From: Aplectana chamaeleonis
Lineage: Eukaryota; Nematoda; Chromadorea; Rhabditida; Cosmocercidae
Assembly (NCBI GenBank): GCA_029168955.1
Contig: JAPDOI010000039.1
Location: 2,294,001-2,358,000, forward strand
Direction of reading: 5' to 3'
DNA length: 64,000 bases
Below, piece by piece: positions 47,699-63,382 of the stretch. The notes under the pieces were generated by a model. That model worked only from the letters and a program-made list of their open reading frames with translations. It was not told where the DNA came from and searched no databases. The position numbers were made by a program, and so were the translations under genes. Within the stretch, counting starts at the first letter, position 1, and every line of letters starts with the position of its first letter.

Positions 47699-50600
47699 AG
47701 CTCTTTATTTCACAGAATAAGCGAGATATAGGAGGAAGCCAATCTGGGGCGCCCACACCAGGAAGCCACTTTGGCACGCCCCTTTACGATCTTTCGAGCT
47801 GAACAGTGGCGAGATGAGTGATGATTTCCGATGAATAGCCCCGTTCTTCTCTACATTCTCAGCCTCCCTCTTTATTCAGGTCGGCTCGCATCCATAGGTT
47901 GCAAATGACGGAAGTTACAAGCCTCGGACAACTCGTCCACCAGGCTTCCGCAGCTCAATTTTTGAGGGGCCACAACTCCGTTCTCAGGGGGCCTTGTACG
48001 ACTAGAGAGACATCATTGGAATCAGCGTGAGACCATTTTCAAGATAAGAAGGGAAAAAGAAAATCGATTTTGAGGTTGGACTGTGCCTTTAAAGGCAGTT
48101 GTCACGATGAAAAACGTTATCGAAAAAACTGCAAAAATCAGCTTAGATCAAAAACAGCTGAAAAACTGTGAAGGTAGCGCGGTGAAAAACGGGCTAGAAT
48201 TAGAGTTTCTAAGGCCCAAAGAAGCCAGTTCGTGCACACGTGCACAGCGATGACGAAAAAGATCGCAGTCTCGTGCCGAGCAGTCAAAAATCATCGACAT
48301 TCAGAGGACGAAACAAATGCAAATTTGACGATTAAAAACAGTTGAACAATGAAAGCATCACTTCAGTCACTGTTTTTGACTAGATGTGTACATAAATTCG
48401 AATTCAATTTAAAGCCAGCTGACGTTCTTGATATAAGAGGTCATCGATGCCGATGATGTGGAGGGGGCTCGTCCACCTTCAAAAGACAAGAAAGGTAAGG
48501 CTTCAAATTTGGCCCAAAACAGTGGTTTTTTCGCGATTTTTTCTTATCGGTCCTACTACTCGAGACCCAGAAAAGGATTTGGAGAGAAAAAGAAGACAAG
48601 CATTTCTGATCGCGACCACTGCCTTTAACCTTGACATAAAATGTACAGTCGTAAACAATTCTGATATCGAACGTAAATTAGTAGGGATTGAAGAGAAGAT
48701 TGAAAGTGAGAAATTCATGTTTTCTTACAAGATTAATTTAAAGATCCGCAAACTTCCGTCGAACACATGATCAGGTACGCAAATGTGCGTCGCCGCTTCA
48801 AATCGACGCAGCCCGGTTATACATCCTAGTAGCGAAATTTTACGAGCGGCGCGGCGCGCCGCGCCGCACCACTTTTCGCCGCGCCGCTCGGCCGCGGAAG
48901 TATGAACGACCCCTAAATCACGCAAGCGCTCTGCTCGCGACGCTGAGCAAAGAACATTTAGTGCAAAGTTGGTGCAATTCTCCGTGTTGTCACCATCGGG
49001 TGGATCTCAAATAACATCATACAGCGCAGAATGTCAAATTTTGCACTATAAAAAAGCAGAGTTCTTGATTTTATCGGTCTCCCATATTGTTTCTTTGCTT
49101 ACCGAAAAATGACAAAAATCGACAAGCACACACTCTCGAGTGCTGCGATGTTCAAGATATTTTTAATTAGGTATGTATATGTCGGTTTGCAGTTTGAACT
49201 AGGTTCTCTAACAAGTAATGATTCGTGTCTTTAATGACCATGAATGCTTTGGAAAACATACATCTCTTCATGTCTTCCTTTCTGTCTATTCATAAGGGCT
49301 TTTTTCTGTCACAACTGTGCTTGTTTTCAGAGCCTAGATTCTTAACGACTAAAGATTAAGGACTAACGACTAACGAGGGTTTGGTCGGTTGAACGACTAA
49401 CGACTAAAGAATTACAAAATTTCTATTACGCACATCCCTGGTATGGACGCTGCCTGAGTTTGTCAGTCTTCAGCTGTGATCGAGGGAAATTCCAGAGGGG
49501 AATACTGGCTCTTCGACAAAATGCTGGAGTCAAAAATGCTTCTTCCACATGCTGCTACAAGCACGCCCATCCCGATGACTTTTCCGCTGAGCTACCGTAA
49601 CCATTCTTAAACAAAACATCATAGCGAACGATAACACACGCTCATAACATGCGGGGTATAAAAGGGCACAGGAGAGTATGCATTCTTTCACACACCGCAC
49701 TCTTCGAGAAGCCACTGGAAAGTGGCTGAGGAAGTCGAAATTGTGCAAACATGTTTGTTGGCTATTACCATGTGCTCATATCCAAGCTGACACTTGGAAA
49801 ATTTTTAAAGGAGGGTTACGGTAGCCCTGCGGAAAAAATGATCGGCATGAGGCCCCGGTCAGAGTTGTTGTTATTTGCATCTTTAACCCAGCCACTCCCC
49901 CCAACACCCCTCAACACCCACCCGGTCGATACGTATGATTAAAATGATGGAGTGAGGTTGAGAAAATCACTCGGTGTATCCAACTAGATATGACGATGAT
50001 TACGTGGCCAACAGGATTGCACATGTTCAGAGAAATAGTGAAGGAGAGTTTGGTGAAGTAACGGAGTAAGCAGTAAGGTTAGCTTTCTGGTGATACGCAA
50101 TGTTTCATCATCGGTTTATCCGGCAGATATGTACATATATACCGGATAGTGATAAAGTACCCTACAAAAGAGTGCCGTTACCATTGTATGGTTGACTTTT
50201 GTAATAAACTTCCTCCACTCGAGTCGTCCAGCAGTCTACGGTATCCAGTACATGGAGACCACGGCCAACTAAGGACCACATCAAGAAGACGTCAAGAAGC
50301 TTCAGCGTCATCTCTTCAGACTTCCATATACGACGCATCTCGTCATATATCCTGCTTATATACGTATCGACGTATCCCGTTCCACGACATATCTCACCTA
50401 TATACTACATATATAGCATAATCAAGGATATTCGTCTCCAGTTATATCTGAAGTGAGTTCTCCACCAATTTGCGTTTCGGAACCAGATTTCGACAACAGG
50501 AATGACGGATTCAGCACATATTCGAAGACAAATTGGAAAAGCTGCGAAACAGGTCGTGAAAAACATTGCATCCGTCAAAGAAGTCTACGAAGACCACGGA

Positions 50601-51341
50601 TTCGACCTCGATGGAAGAACCCAAATGAACGGACTTCTTGACGAATACCTGCCCATAATCTTGAGCGACCTCCACCTGGCACGGACCAGACTTCAAACCC
50701 ATTATCAGAAGCTTTCCGAACTCAACCAAGAGTGGAAAGCCCTAAAGAGCTTGGACAGCAATGAGGAGGCCGTTTTCACCACTTTCATAGAGAAATATGG
50801 AGACTACAACACCCACCTGCACGAAGCAGTAGCGCTCCTAGAAAGCACCAACATTACCCGCCGCACAGTCCGCCACGAGTCAAGACGACGCCAAATTCCC
50901 ATACCGCCCTCCACATCCGCTTCCTCTCATTCCAAATCCCACTTGTTCGACATCCTCTCCACATTCGGCGAAGAAGCAGCCCCCACCCCATTCACTCAAA
51001 TGAAACAAGAGATGCTGAACGTGTCAGACCAACCCACCCCACAATCAAGGCAAGGAGTACTGCCCTGCAGCCGATCATCCGCACAACCCTCCCTCAACAC
51101 AGCACTACCTCAAATGAACCTTTATTTCGAACCTGTTCAACCGCTCTACAGTGGAGCATCATCCCAAATGCCAGACTTCGTAGACGTATCGCTCCTCAGC
51201 AAGATGGACTTACCATCATTCAGCGGATCAATACTCGATTTCCAAGAATTTCGGGAAAGCTACTTGACTCTAATCGGAAACAAGCCTAATATCGATGACG
51301 CAACGAAATTCTAGCTACTGAAGTGGTCACTCAGAGGAAGA
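47699..51341. repeat. Right arm of large inverted duplication
   Basis: Reverse copy of 42856-46497. From inside out it carries MITE pieces (47699-48089 and 48092-48625), the Harbinger-like terminus (to 48913), the hAT-type end (to 49440), a TATA-bearing region and the BEL/Pao gag. Confidence 0.9.
49657..49664 (+). promoter_or_regulatory. TATA box, possible LTR promoter
   Basis: TATAAAAG in GCGGGGTATAAAAGGGCACA, about 840 bp upstream of the gag start, with an AATAAA at 50203-50208. This spacing fits U3-R-U5 of a BEL/Pao LTR. LTR edges and a primer-binding site could not be identified, and no second LTR lies in the window. Confidence 0.4.
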
Positions 51342-51676
51342 GCACTTCACTGTATCCAACGACTCCCTATCACTTCTGAGAACTACCACATAGCGGTCGA
51401 TCTTCTTAAGACACACTTCGATGACAAAGACACGACTCGCCATTTACTGTACACAAAACTAGCAAATCTTCCACAATACGACGAGAATGGAAGGCACTTG
51501 CAAGTATTGTACGACCAGATGTTTGCATTGATACGTCAGTTCTGCACATACGAAAAGGATGATCAAGAGTATGGATTGGGAGCGATCTTGCTGAACAAGC
51601 TACCCCGTCATGTTAGAAGTAAGATCTACGATCGTACGTCTAACGAGACCAATCTAACTCCATCAAGATTGATCAA
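50502..51676 (+). pseudogene. gag: BEL/Pao gag, element 2, first part
   Basis: Starts MTDSAHIRRQIGKAAKQV. The N-terminal helical region is followed by a Ser/Pro-rich linker and then a DUF1759-type core: LPSFSGSILDFQEFRESYL, KWSLRGRALHCIQRLPIT and VDLLKTHFDD. It continues to TNLTPSRLI. Only one break is present, TAG at 51312 (Ser in the left-arm copy). At 51677 the frame is interrupted by the 11.7-kb element and resumes at 63383. Gag would form the retrotransposon core particle. This is the only BEL/Pao element here that may continue into pol, outside the window. Confidence 0.8.
51675..51676. repeat. AA target duplication, left
   Basis: AA is repeated at 63383-63384. Removing the insertion and one AA restores the gag frame, ...SRLI-NLLTHIVRKEN.... 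Confidence 0.7.
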
Positions 51677-51699
51677 CTCAGACAATGGGGTGGACCGAC

Positions 51700-52440
51700 G
51701 GCGGACAAGTTGCGTACCGACAGCGGGATGGGCGACGTTTGGAACGCAATTTGTTCACGGTTGGCACGCAAATTAACGCGGTCGATACGCACTGCCACGC
51801 GGTCAGTACCAAATGCCAGGCGATTAGTACGTATCGCCGCGCGGTCGGCACGTCTCGCCACGCGGCTGGTACGCATTTTCGCGTGGTCGGTACGCACTGC
51901 CACGCTATCAGTACGCATTGCTACGCGGTCGGTAAGCATTGCCACGCGTTCGGTAGGAACGCTTTTCGGATACTAACAGCGATGGAAACGCATGGCGACG
52001 CGGTCGATACGCAATGCCACACTGTCGGTACGCATTTACGCGTGGTCGGTACGCACTGCCACGCGATCAGTACGCAGTGTCACGCAGTCGGTGGGCTTTG
52101 CCACGCAGTCGATACGCACTGCCACGTGGTCGGTTCGTCTTGCCACGCCGTCGGTACGCATTGTCACGGGGTCGGTACGCGTTGTCACGCGGTTGGTACG
52201 CACTGCCACGCGGTCGTTACGTACTGTCGCGCGGTCAATACGCAATACTACGCGGTTAGCACGCACCACCGTGCGGTAGGCACGTCTTGTCACGCCGTCG
52301 GTACGCATTGTCACGGGGTCGGTACAAATGTTGCGAGTAGGATTATCTGTGCTTAGTACGCACTCATACGCGGTAGCCCTGATTTTATCACGCGGTCAGT
52401 ACGAAACTTTTTTGAAAACTTGACCGCTATTAGTACGCAT
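51700..52440. repeat. Left 21-bp subterminal array
   Basis: About 30 imperfect copies of a 21-bp unit such as GGTCGGTACGCACTGCCACG (plus C). Since 21 is divisible by three, several frames on both strands stay open for 80-220 codons with a 7-residue period. I do not call these as genes. Confidence 0.85.
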
Positions 52441-52824
52441 GCACGTGCGGCAGGTAGGTATTGCTTCCAATCAAATGGCGCACTTTCGAAACGCATTTAT
52501 ACTCGGATGCAGGGTTTGTGACAAAAACAACGGTTTTCATCAGGAAAGTCAGTCTCTGGTCCCAAAAATCGGAAATAGGCAGAAGTTGGGAGTGGGGTTG
52601 AGGCTCGAGGTACGCACAAACAAGTTGAAACAGCCCAATATGGCTGGCTTTCCAACTGCGAATGAAGAGTTTTTTTAATCAACAACATCTAAAGTCTAGT
52701 TTGCTCAGATGAGTCCGAGCGTAGCAAGCAGTGAAGGAGAGCGGTCGGTCATGGCAAAACAAGGATATCTCGACATGGTAAACCCTATACGCCCTACTTC
52801 GACCGGCTCACAATGAGAAAGCTA
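52441..52824. other. Unassigned interior of the 11.7-kb element
   Basis: No recognised transposase domain. Confidence 0.3.
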
Positions 52825-53030
52825 GGCCCCTGTCAGAGTTGGAGGAAAAAATCGCCGTAACCTGCCGTGGCCAACCCGGTCGAAACGTATGAAAAACGGA
52901 CGATGAAGGTTGCAAAAGAAACACCCGGTGTGGCCAGCCATCGGGTGTTTTTTCCACCCCTCCTCATTCATGTCTTACATGATTATCGACCGGCTGGCGA
53001 CGCCGATCGGCACACTATGACCGAGGCCCC
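52825..53030. mobile_element. MITE remnant related to 5061-5353
   Basis: Ends GGCCCCTGTCAGAGT and, on the complementary strand, GGGGCCTCGGTCATAGTGT. The interior contains CCCGGTCGAAACGTATGAAA, matching the 5061 MITE and the arm segment near 49918. Confidence 0.45.
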
Positions 53031-53934
53031 ACCAAGCCTACCGCGTGTTTAGCTCAAAACTGCCCCAGCCGCGATCTAGCTGGATAGGTTTGGTCTTATT
53101 AATTTAATGTTTATAAAGGATAACTATATTTGACGTTGGCAGGCCAGCCGCGTTAAATTGTTTTCTTTGCTTATACGTTTTTTTTTCTCGTGAATTTCAC
53201 TTATTTTTACTCCATTGGTGGTCAGATATACACCTTCATGATGAAAACTTAGGAACCTTTATACCACGAACGCTTCTTTTAGGCATTCATGCGCCATTAT
53301 GATGTGAGCAATGCATACCTGCTCCGTGCGCGTGCTTACCAACCGCTGTCACTTTTCGAATAAAAGTTTCGTATTAAGAGGCATTTTACTACATTTCCTC
53401 AGCTTATGAAGGCACCTCTTGATATTTACAGTCTTGCATTTCTGCTCATGCATTTCCTTCCTTATCCTTCTATAAGAAATTCAATGTGTTAATCGTGTTG
53501 TAAGATTAGTACCCGTGTGCTTTATTTTACGAATCCTTGTCGGATCGAATGTCCTCGTTTATAGTATTTGTGAACCTTTTTCAATGGCATAAGTCAGCTG
53601 TTGAAACTGATTGTACTGTCGTTATCGTGCTGAAATCCCGCTCCGCGATTGCGGCAGGTCGCTGTTTCAGCACTCAGCACAATTATATTCGTGCTGGGAG
53701 AAGGGGTAATTGTGTCGGGACCCGTTGGTCCAGCACCATTATCGTCGTGCTGCGTGCCGCAACCGCGTCTGTCCGCAACTGTCCGGAATTTCACCCCAAT
53801 AACGGCAGTATGAAGGGTTCCAGTGTATATTTGTTGCGAGATAATATTAATAGTTTTTCCACAGAGGATAAACTCTCTCTTCATTGCACAAGAATTTTTT
53901 CAGTCGATTCTACGTGAACAGTCATTTGTCGAGG
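53031..53934. other. Unassigned DNA
   Basis: Between 53600 and 53800 opposing ORFs and GTGCTG(A/G) words suggest a decayed foldback. Nothing firm. Confidence 0.25.
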
Positions 53935-54573
53935 CTCTGAGAATTTTTGCATGGCTATTGCATAGCTATGGCACTGAAATGCAGCTTTTGCGCGACATAG
54001 CATCGCATTGGCACTGAAATGCAGCTCCTTCGTGTAATACCATCCCTATGGCATCGGAATGCATTTCTTCCGCGGAATAGCATCGCTATGGTATTACAAA
54101 TCATGCGGTGCGCGGAATAAAATCGCTATTGCATCGCTAGGGCATCGCTATGGTACTACAATCTTGAACTCGTTCAGAATTGAGTTTTCTTACTGGTATC
54201 AATATCATGCTCAGAGTAAACAAACCGAAGGGTACAAAGGCGCTCCATCTCATCGAATGTTCACTCGGCATTTTGATGCCGATCCTGGAAGGTGACTTCA
54301 AGCCACTTTCGAAGGATCCCTTGGCAGCTGAAGAATAATTTTGGCAGCTGAGGGGATGGTCCCCACGGCTAGGGGGGGTCCCGCACACGGAGACCGTGGT
54401 GGGAATCATCGGAATAACCCACATGTGGCATCGACATAACCCACATGTGACATTGAAATGACTCACATGTGGCATCGAAATAGCCCACATGTGGCATCGT
54501 AATAGCCCACATGTGGCCGGCCAGGCCTTATGTGGGTTATTACGATGCCATAGCGATGCAAATTTTCTCAGAG
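53935..54573. mobile_element. CTCTGAG-ended element, copy 2
   Basis: Inverted ends CTCTGAGAATTTTTGCAT and ATGCAAATTTTCTCAGAG. It holds the same repeats as 4932-5879 in opposite order: ATGCCATAGCGATG-type units on the left and four to five CACATGTGG units on the right. The flanks are not TA here, so the target duplication has decayed or the ends were rearranged. Confidence 0.7.
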
Positions 54574-54964
54574 TGAGTTCTGCAAAATTCGAAAACATCA
54601 AATTTTGAATATTAATACTGAGCCATTCATAAGCATGACTACACCAAGAAGTAGAAAAAGATGAAGAATGGTACACATAAGAAGGGCAAGACGATCGAGT
54701 TCAAGAGAAAGAGCAAGAAAAAGTAAAACATCGAGATCAAGAAAAATAAGGCAACAAGAGAAAGCAGAAGTCTTACCGCCAAACTTTCCCACGGCGCGCG
54801 GTTGACCTTCTTCCACGTGGGCGCTATCAGTTTGCTAGGACACATGGCACCGAGCACCGAGTACAGTAGTCGTTGGGACAAGAGTCAGACTTTCCCATTC
54901 ACGCCTCAACCTTCAAGTTGAAACTGCAGTTCTAGCCCGATCCAGCGTAGGAATAAACTCGACG
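54574..54964. other. Unassigned purine-rich DNA
   Basis: An AAGA/AAGAGAAA-rich stretch (54650-54780) gives hydrophobic ORFs on the minus strand; not called. Confidence 0.3.
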
Positions 54965-54972
54965 AGAGGGAG
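54965..54972. repeat. hAT target duplication AGAGGGAG, left
   Basis: Seven of eight bases match 55793-55800 (AGCGGGAG). Confidence 0.6.
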
Positions 54973-55792
54973 CAGGGGTGTGCATTTTCCGTTTACCGAT
55001 TTTCCGGATTTACCGGTGTTTTTCGGAAAATTTTGATTTACCGAAGTTTTCTCGAAATTTATCGAAAGAAAAGTTGGGTGTTTTTAGCACAATCGACTTA
55101 TTTCTTACTCGTATTTCACAGGTTCGCTACTGTTATGGCACACCTTTATCGTTCTTCATTCTTTTTTTTTGTTACCCTTTTTAACCATTTTGGCTTACTT
55201 TCTGAATAATCCAACGATCTCTTCGCCTTTTGTGTCACGTGCTTCCTCTTATCGAGATGCTACTCCGAGAAATACGTTTCAGCAGAGTCCTGAAGCAGAT
55301 ATTTCAGGAAGTGAAAATTTTTAGGAGCCCCTGAACCCGACACTGAATCCACTGCAGTTCTGGAACGACTCCATTGTCACATTATTGTACCCGCACCTTT
55401 CCTCACTGACCAATGATTACTTTTGCGCGCCTCCAGGCACAGCTGAGGCGAAAAGGATGTTTCTCTCAGATGGTCTGATTTTGAGTGACTACAGAAAGAC
55501 TTTGAAGACAAAAAAAATGAAATGTTGCTTCTTTTCAGGATCAACGTCCCTGGTTCAGCCGTTGAACTCAGTTTAATATGTAAAACTCACTCATTATTTG
55601 CACTACCCTCATGCGCCATTGAAAATTATACATAAATATCGTTGGTCATTTGTGCTATCGAATGGAATATGTACCGAAGCCGAATTCAGAACTTTTACCG
55701 AATCTTCCGTTTTTACCGTATTTACCGAAAAAAAAATTTGGGAAAAAGTTTCGGCAAAAAAATTACCGAAAAGAATTTTACGCACACCCCTG
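54973..55792 (+). mobile_element. hAT deletion derivative with TTTACCG repeats
   Basis: Ends CAGGGGTGTGC and GCACACCCCTG, the classic hAT form, with an 8-bp duplication (one mismatch). Subterminal DNA on both sides is made of TTTACCG/TTTTCCGG-like words. Part of a hAT transposase remains inside (55331-55513). Confidence 0.8.
55331..55513 (+). pseudogene. hAT transposase C-terminal dimerisation fragment
   Basis: The frame LNPTLNPLQFWNDSIVTLLY, then PHLSSLTNDYFCAPPGTAEA and KRMFLSDGLILSDYRKTLK, follows the hAT C-terminal pattern 'W......YP.L..LA..YL..PA.S...ER.FS.AG.I....R..L'. Only this ~60-residue piece is left, so the element relies on a transposase supplied from elsewhere. It links the CAGGGGTGTGC ends directly to hAT. 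Confidence 0.75.
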
Positions 55793-55800
55793 AGCGGGAG
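55793..55800. repeat. hAT target duplication AGCGGGAG, right
   Basis: Partner of 54965-54972. Confidence 0.6.
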
Positions 55801-55859
55801 TCTCGCCCATATATCATCCTGACAGCCAAATAAATAGATACTCTAACAAAGTATTAATC

Positions 55860-56155
55860 AAGTAAATTGATTAATCAATTAATAATTGAATAAATAAGTA
55901 AACAAATAAAAAAAGAAACAAATAAATAAACGAGTAATTGAAAAAATAAACAAGTGAATAAATAAATAAATAAATAAGTAAATGAAGAAGTAAAAAATAA
56001 AATAAACAAACAAATAGAATAAAAAAAAAAAATAATAGAAAGATGAATAAATTAGTGAATAAGTAAATAAAATAAGTAATAATTAAATAAGTAAATAAGT
56101 AAATAAATAAATAAGCAAATAAATAAATAAATAAATAGTTAAACAACAGAAGAAA
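55860..56155. repeat. AAATAAGT-type low-complexity tract
   Basis: About 300 bp of imperfect TAAA, TAAG and AAATAA words. The long hydrophobic minus-strand frame over it is an artefact. Confidence 0.85.
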
Positions 56156-57354
56156 CACAAAGCAGAAGAAAAAAACAGAAGAAAAATATCGCATTAACGA
56201 AAAGATAAAAGCGAGGAGAGAGAAAAAGTTGTTGGAGTTGTAGAGAATGAGAAGAGAGTGGAGAAGATAGAGAAAGGGAGCAGTAGGAGAGAATGAATTC
56301 TATGAAGGAAAACCCCGGCGATTCGAATGAAATCGCCAATTTTACGTTGATTTCCTGGGGCACGCCGGTGGAGACTGGAGAAAAGTTGACGGGTGGGCCA
56401 CTAGCGTGTTCGATAGCAAGGTGATCAAGGAGGTCATAGAGGTTTTGGGTGACGAAGAACTCTTAGGGATATCAATTCTGGCCAGTGAAGAATCAAACAT
56501 TTCCTTGAATCGTGCGTGATCGTGATCAAGGTAGCCTGCCCCGTGTTACCAACTTTGCCAGCGTAATCAGGATATCAATGACACGTTTCCTAGATACATG
56601 CGCAACAGTAAATTGAGAGTTTGTCCAGTGCTCAGCTAAAAAAAAACTATATGCTCGAGAAGCTCAATGGCATTCAAATAATCACACATGGACCGAAATA
56701 GCCTCGAGTCCTGCCTTTTTTACATTTTACATTGGACGCACCCGGTTGGTAAGCTTTTTTGCCTTCACATCGGCAGGCTGTATATAGAACCAACTCTGAG
56801 TAATTTCACCACTGTTCCGCCAAATAGTTTATTCGATTTGCAGATATACTGTACTTTCTCTAATAAAAGTACACCTCTAGCAGAGGTACATTAAAAATAG
56901 AGGATTGAAAATAAGAAGTACACCCCTAATACAAGTATACCTCTATTTGGGGTGAACCTCCGGTATCGAGTTCTTGGCAATCCGAATGTGACATTAGAAA
57001 GAGAGAGTACAGATTGTTCGAGATGTCTTTGAATATTTGGGAGGTTTGAATATTCACAAGAAAAATATTGGGGCCGAAGATTGCTCGTATAGGACAACTT
57101 CTATTGCCACTTCAGCGAAATAATCAAGAAAAGCTCAGGGTTTGAAACTGATGCTACTGATAGGCCCGGATCGTACTACCGTCGCAGCCATTTGTGAGAA
57201 AGATCAATATCGATCAATCGCGGCGATACTGCGCTTCTGAGGGAATCGATTGTTTTGACTAGCAAAACAGCATGTCCTTGAGTGAAATAGAAGGATGTAT
57301 AGTCTAGAGCAATGAAAGTAGAACCTGGTAAAGTTGCGGACTCTTCCTAACATA
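56156..57354. other. Unassigned DNA
   Basis: No recognised gene. Around 56870-56950 a short imperfect inverted pattern of AAGTACACC(T/C)CTA and TACCTCTATTT occurs. Confidence 0.25.
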
Positions 57355-57362
57355 CTGTAGTC
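57355..57362. repeat. hAT target duplication CTGTAGTC, left
   Basis: Identical to 62499-62506. Confidence 0.85.
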
Positions 57363-58251
57363 CAGGGCAGTGCGGAAATCATTTTCAAGATTTTCGGAAA
57401 CGGAAACGGAAGAGAAAAGGCTAAAAATCGCCGGAAACGGAAATTCGGAAACGGAAACGGAAGTGAACCAAAAATTATAGTATGATTAAATGGTAGGTTT
57501 CGTCGCTGCTCATGGCATGCAGATGCACTTCTCTAGCTTGTGATCTCAATCTAGTCCCTCAAGCACCAGTAAGGCTACGGTACAAAACTGCAAGGGAGCC
57601 GAGTACATATAGATATGAAGCATGGAAGGAAAACGTGCTGTTGCTGCAGGCTCTCCTAGTGAGCTGAAAATGAGTCTGGCCGAGCGACTCCTCTTCTAGA
57701 ATGCTGCTGATCTCTTTGATGTCGAGTTTCTACCTTCGACTGATTTTTCCAGTGCGATCGGTGTTCTACGACGGCTGCGGGTACATACAGATGGCACCCA
57801 TCATTGTTGAGAGAGCAGTTGTCCGTTTGAGGCCGATCCCAGAAAGTGATCTCAAGTTTTCAATTTTACGGATATCAATTTTGGACGCTGAAAGGGTGGT
57901 CCTAACTGCGCATTACGAGGAAAGATTTCTTATAGTGGACCGAGGTGAGGATGATGCCTTTGTTGCGTACCTTGGCGAGGTTTGCGTCCATGCTGATCGC
58001 AACTCTGGCTCCGGTAGGAAGAGGTGGTGGCTCAAAGACTCTCTTCATTTATATAGTGTGCTGCTGCTAGCGACACATGTAATGAGGGGTCGCACTCCGG
58101 GCCGACATCGAGTTGAACCCCTCGTCTTCAGCAACAGGTGCTGCTAGCGGTAGCACAAGCTGCTGATAAGAAGTGGTCGAAACCCAGCTCTGCGTTGGCA
58201 GCACGTGCTACTGAAAACGAGGAGTTGGGGGCTATGGCGGGCGAATTCTAT

Positions 58252-58263
58252 GGCGCTGAAGTT
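58252..58263. repeat. LINE target duplication GGCGCTGAAGTT
   Basis: Twelve bases identical to 61905-61916, at the 3' end of the minus-strand LINE, next to its GAA-rich tail. Confidence 0.85.
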
Positions 58264-58298
58264 CTTCTTCTTCTTTGCAGCCATAGAGAGGGGTTCTG

Positions 58299-61888
<3,590 letters not shown>

Positions 61889-61904
61889 GAACGTACGACA
61901 TCTC

Positions 61905-61916
61905 GGCGCTGAAGTT
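61905..61916. repeat. LINE target duplication GGCGCTGAAGTT
   Basis: 5' side partner of 58252-58263. Confidence 0.85.
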
Positions 61917-62498
61917 GAACCCCGCGAGTGCGTGAGTAGCTAGAGAGACGAAGAGGAAAAGTTTCAAACTCTCCGGTCCCTCAATCGGACGACTCGATTG
62001 TAACAAAGTATGGTATTGATGCATGAAAGGGTAATGATCAGTCAATAGTTCAGCGCTTCGAACAAATTGTGATAAAGAGTTGTAAAGGCAAGCTGTGACG
62101 GTTTTCAACTGGGATGAAACTGGTAACCACGGTTCGACTGCAAGAGAACACTTTTTACTCACCCGCGCAACAGTACCTGAAGTATGCCTTCTGTAGCCGC
62201 CAAGGTCAAGCCCACGTTGGGATCGTCCTGTGCGTTGATGGAGGGGAAGGAGCGTATACCGAGTGACGGTTGGAATGAGCGGAACATCGATCCAAGCGAT
62301 CAGGATTAGACTCACGCTGTGATCATCGCAGAGGTACCGCGGCTTGTGCGCTGGGGAGGCGTGACCATTCACCTTGTAGTACTAATTTCTTCTGCTTCCG
62401 GGACCGAAAACCCGGAAACGAAAACGGAACGGAAAAGCTCAAAAAGTGCCGGACATACGGAAACGGAATCGGAAACGGAACAGTTCCACACAGCCCTG

Positions 62499-62506
62499 CT
62501 GTAGTC
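62499..62506. repeat. hAT target duplication CTGTAGTC, right
   Basis: Partner of 57355-57362. Confidence 0.85.
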
Positions 62507-62759
62507 TGATCGTGTTATCACTCATTTTTTTCAAAATAACTGTATTTGGTCGGTGGGTTTCTGTATCCACTCTCCTATTTTCATTGCTTCCACAGATTAA
62601 GTCGTATCGGTGAAAACACAGACTCACCGATCTATCACAGCTGTTTCGGAAAAATGGGTGACACCACTAACAAACTACTGTATGTTAGGACGAGTCCGCA
62701 ACCACACCAGGTCTTACTTCCATTGCTGTAGACCGCGTTTATTGACAAACTGAACTCAC

Positions 62760-63370
62760 CCACCAGTTTGCCCGCGTCCTGAACGCGGGCGATTGCGTAC
62801 TGAACGCGAACACACCCGTGCCGACCGCGCGGAATGACAAACTGACCTCGTCTACCAAATTGCTTGCGTACTGAACGCGGGCGATTGCGTACTGAACGCG
62901 AACACACCCGTGCCGACCGCGCGGAATGACAAACTTACCTCGTCTACCAAATTGCTTGCGTACTGAACGCGGGCGATTGCGTACTGAACGCGAATTCTTG
63001 CGTAGCGACCACGCAGACTGACAAACCGATCTCCCTCACCAGTTTTCCTGCGTGCTGAACGCGAGCGGTTGCGTACCGAACGTGAGCTTTTGCGTGCTGA
63101 CCACGTGTGCTCACGTACCGACCGCAGCGAAAAGTCATATTTCGTACTGACCGCGAGCGAAGATGAATGCTCGCGGTCAGTACGCCTCTATGGAATTTCG
63201 CCAGCGGTTGGTACGGAGCTTAGGCGTATCGACCGCGTGCACAATTTTGCTTGCGCGGTCGGTACGCAAATGCGCGCGTTCGGCACGAATTACATTTTTT
63301 GCCCGCGGTCAGTACGATAGTGGCACGCGGTCTGTACGAAACGCGATTTTTCGCCCGCGGTCGGTCCACC
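62760..63370. repeat. Right 21-bp subterminal array, with 92-bp higher-order repeat
   Basis: Units such as GCGTACTGAACGCGGGCGAT (plus T) are the inverse of the left-hand motif. A 92-bp block (starting CGAACACACCCGTGCCGACC at 62807 and 62899) repeats two to three times. At about 63155 the motif orientation flips through a hairpin (63139-63182) and continues as CGCGGTC(A/G)GTACG to the terminus. Confidence 0.8.
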
Positions 63371-63382
63371 CCATTATCTGAG

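Noticed and set aside
49440..50450. Calling this block a defined BEL/Pao LTR
   Set aside because: A TATA box and AATAAA fit, but I could not find the LTR edges, a primer-binding site or a second LTR.
51685..52356. A 223-codon plus-strand frame rich in Val, Gly, Thr, His and Cys, with overlapping frames in both directions
   Set aside because: The 21-bp period keeps every stop-free frame open; the repeats explain it completely.
57701..58147. 148-codon plus-strand ORF inside the hAT-type element
   Set aside because: No motif and no hAT resemblance. Its end approaches the LINE insertion, so I left it as unassigned interior.
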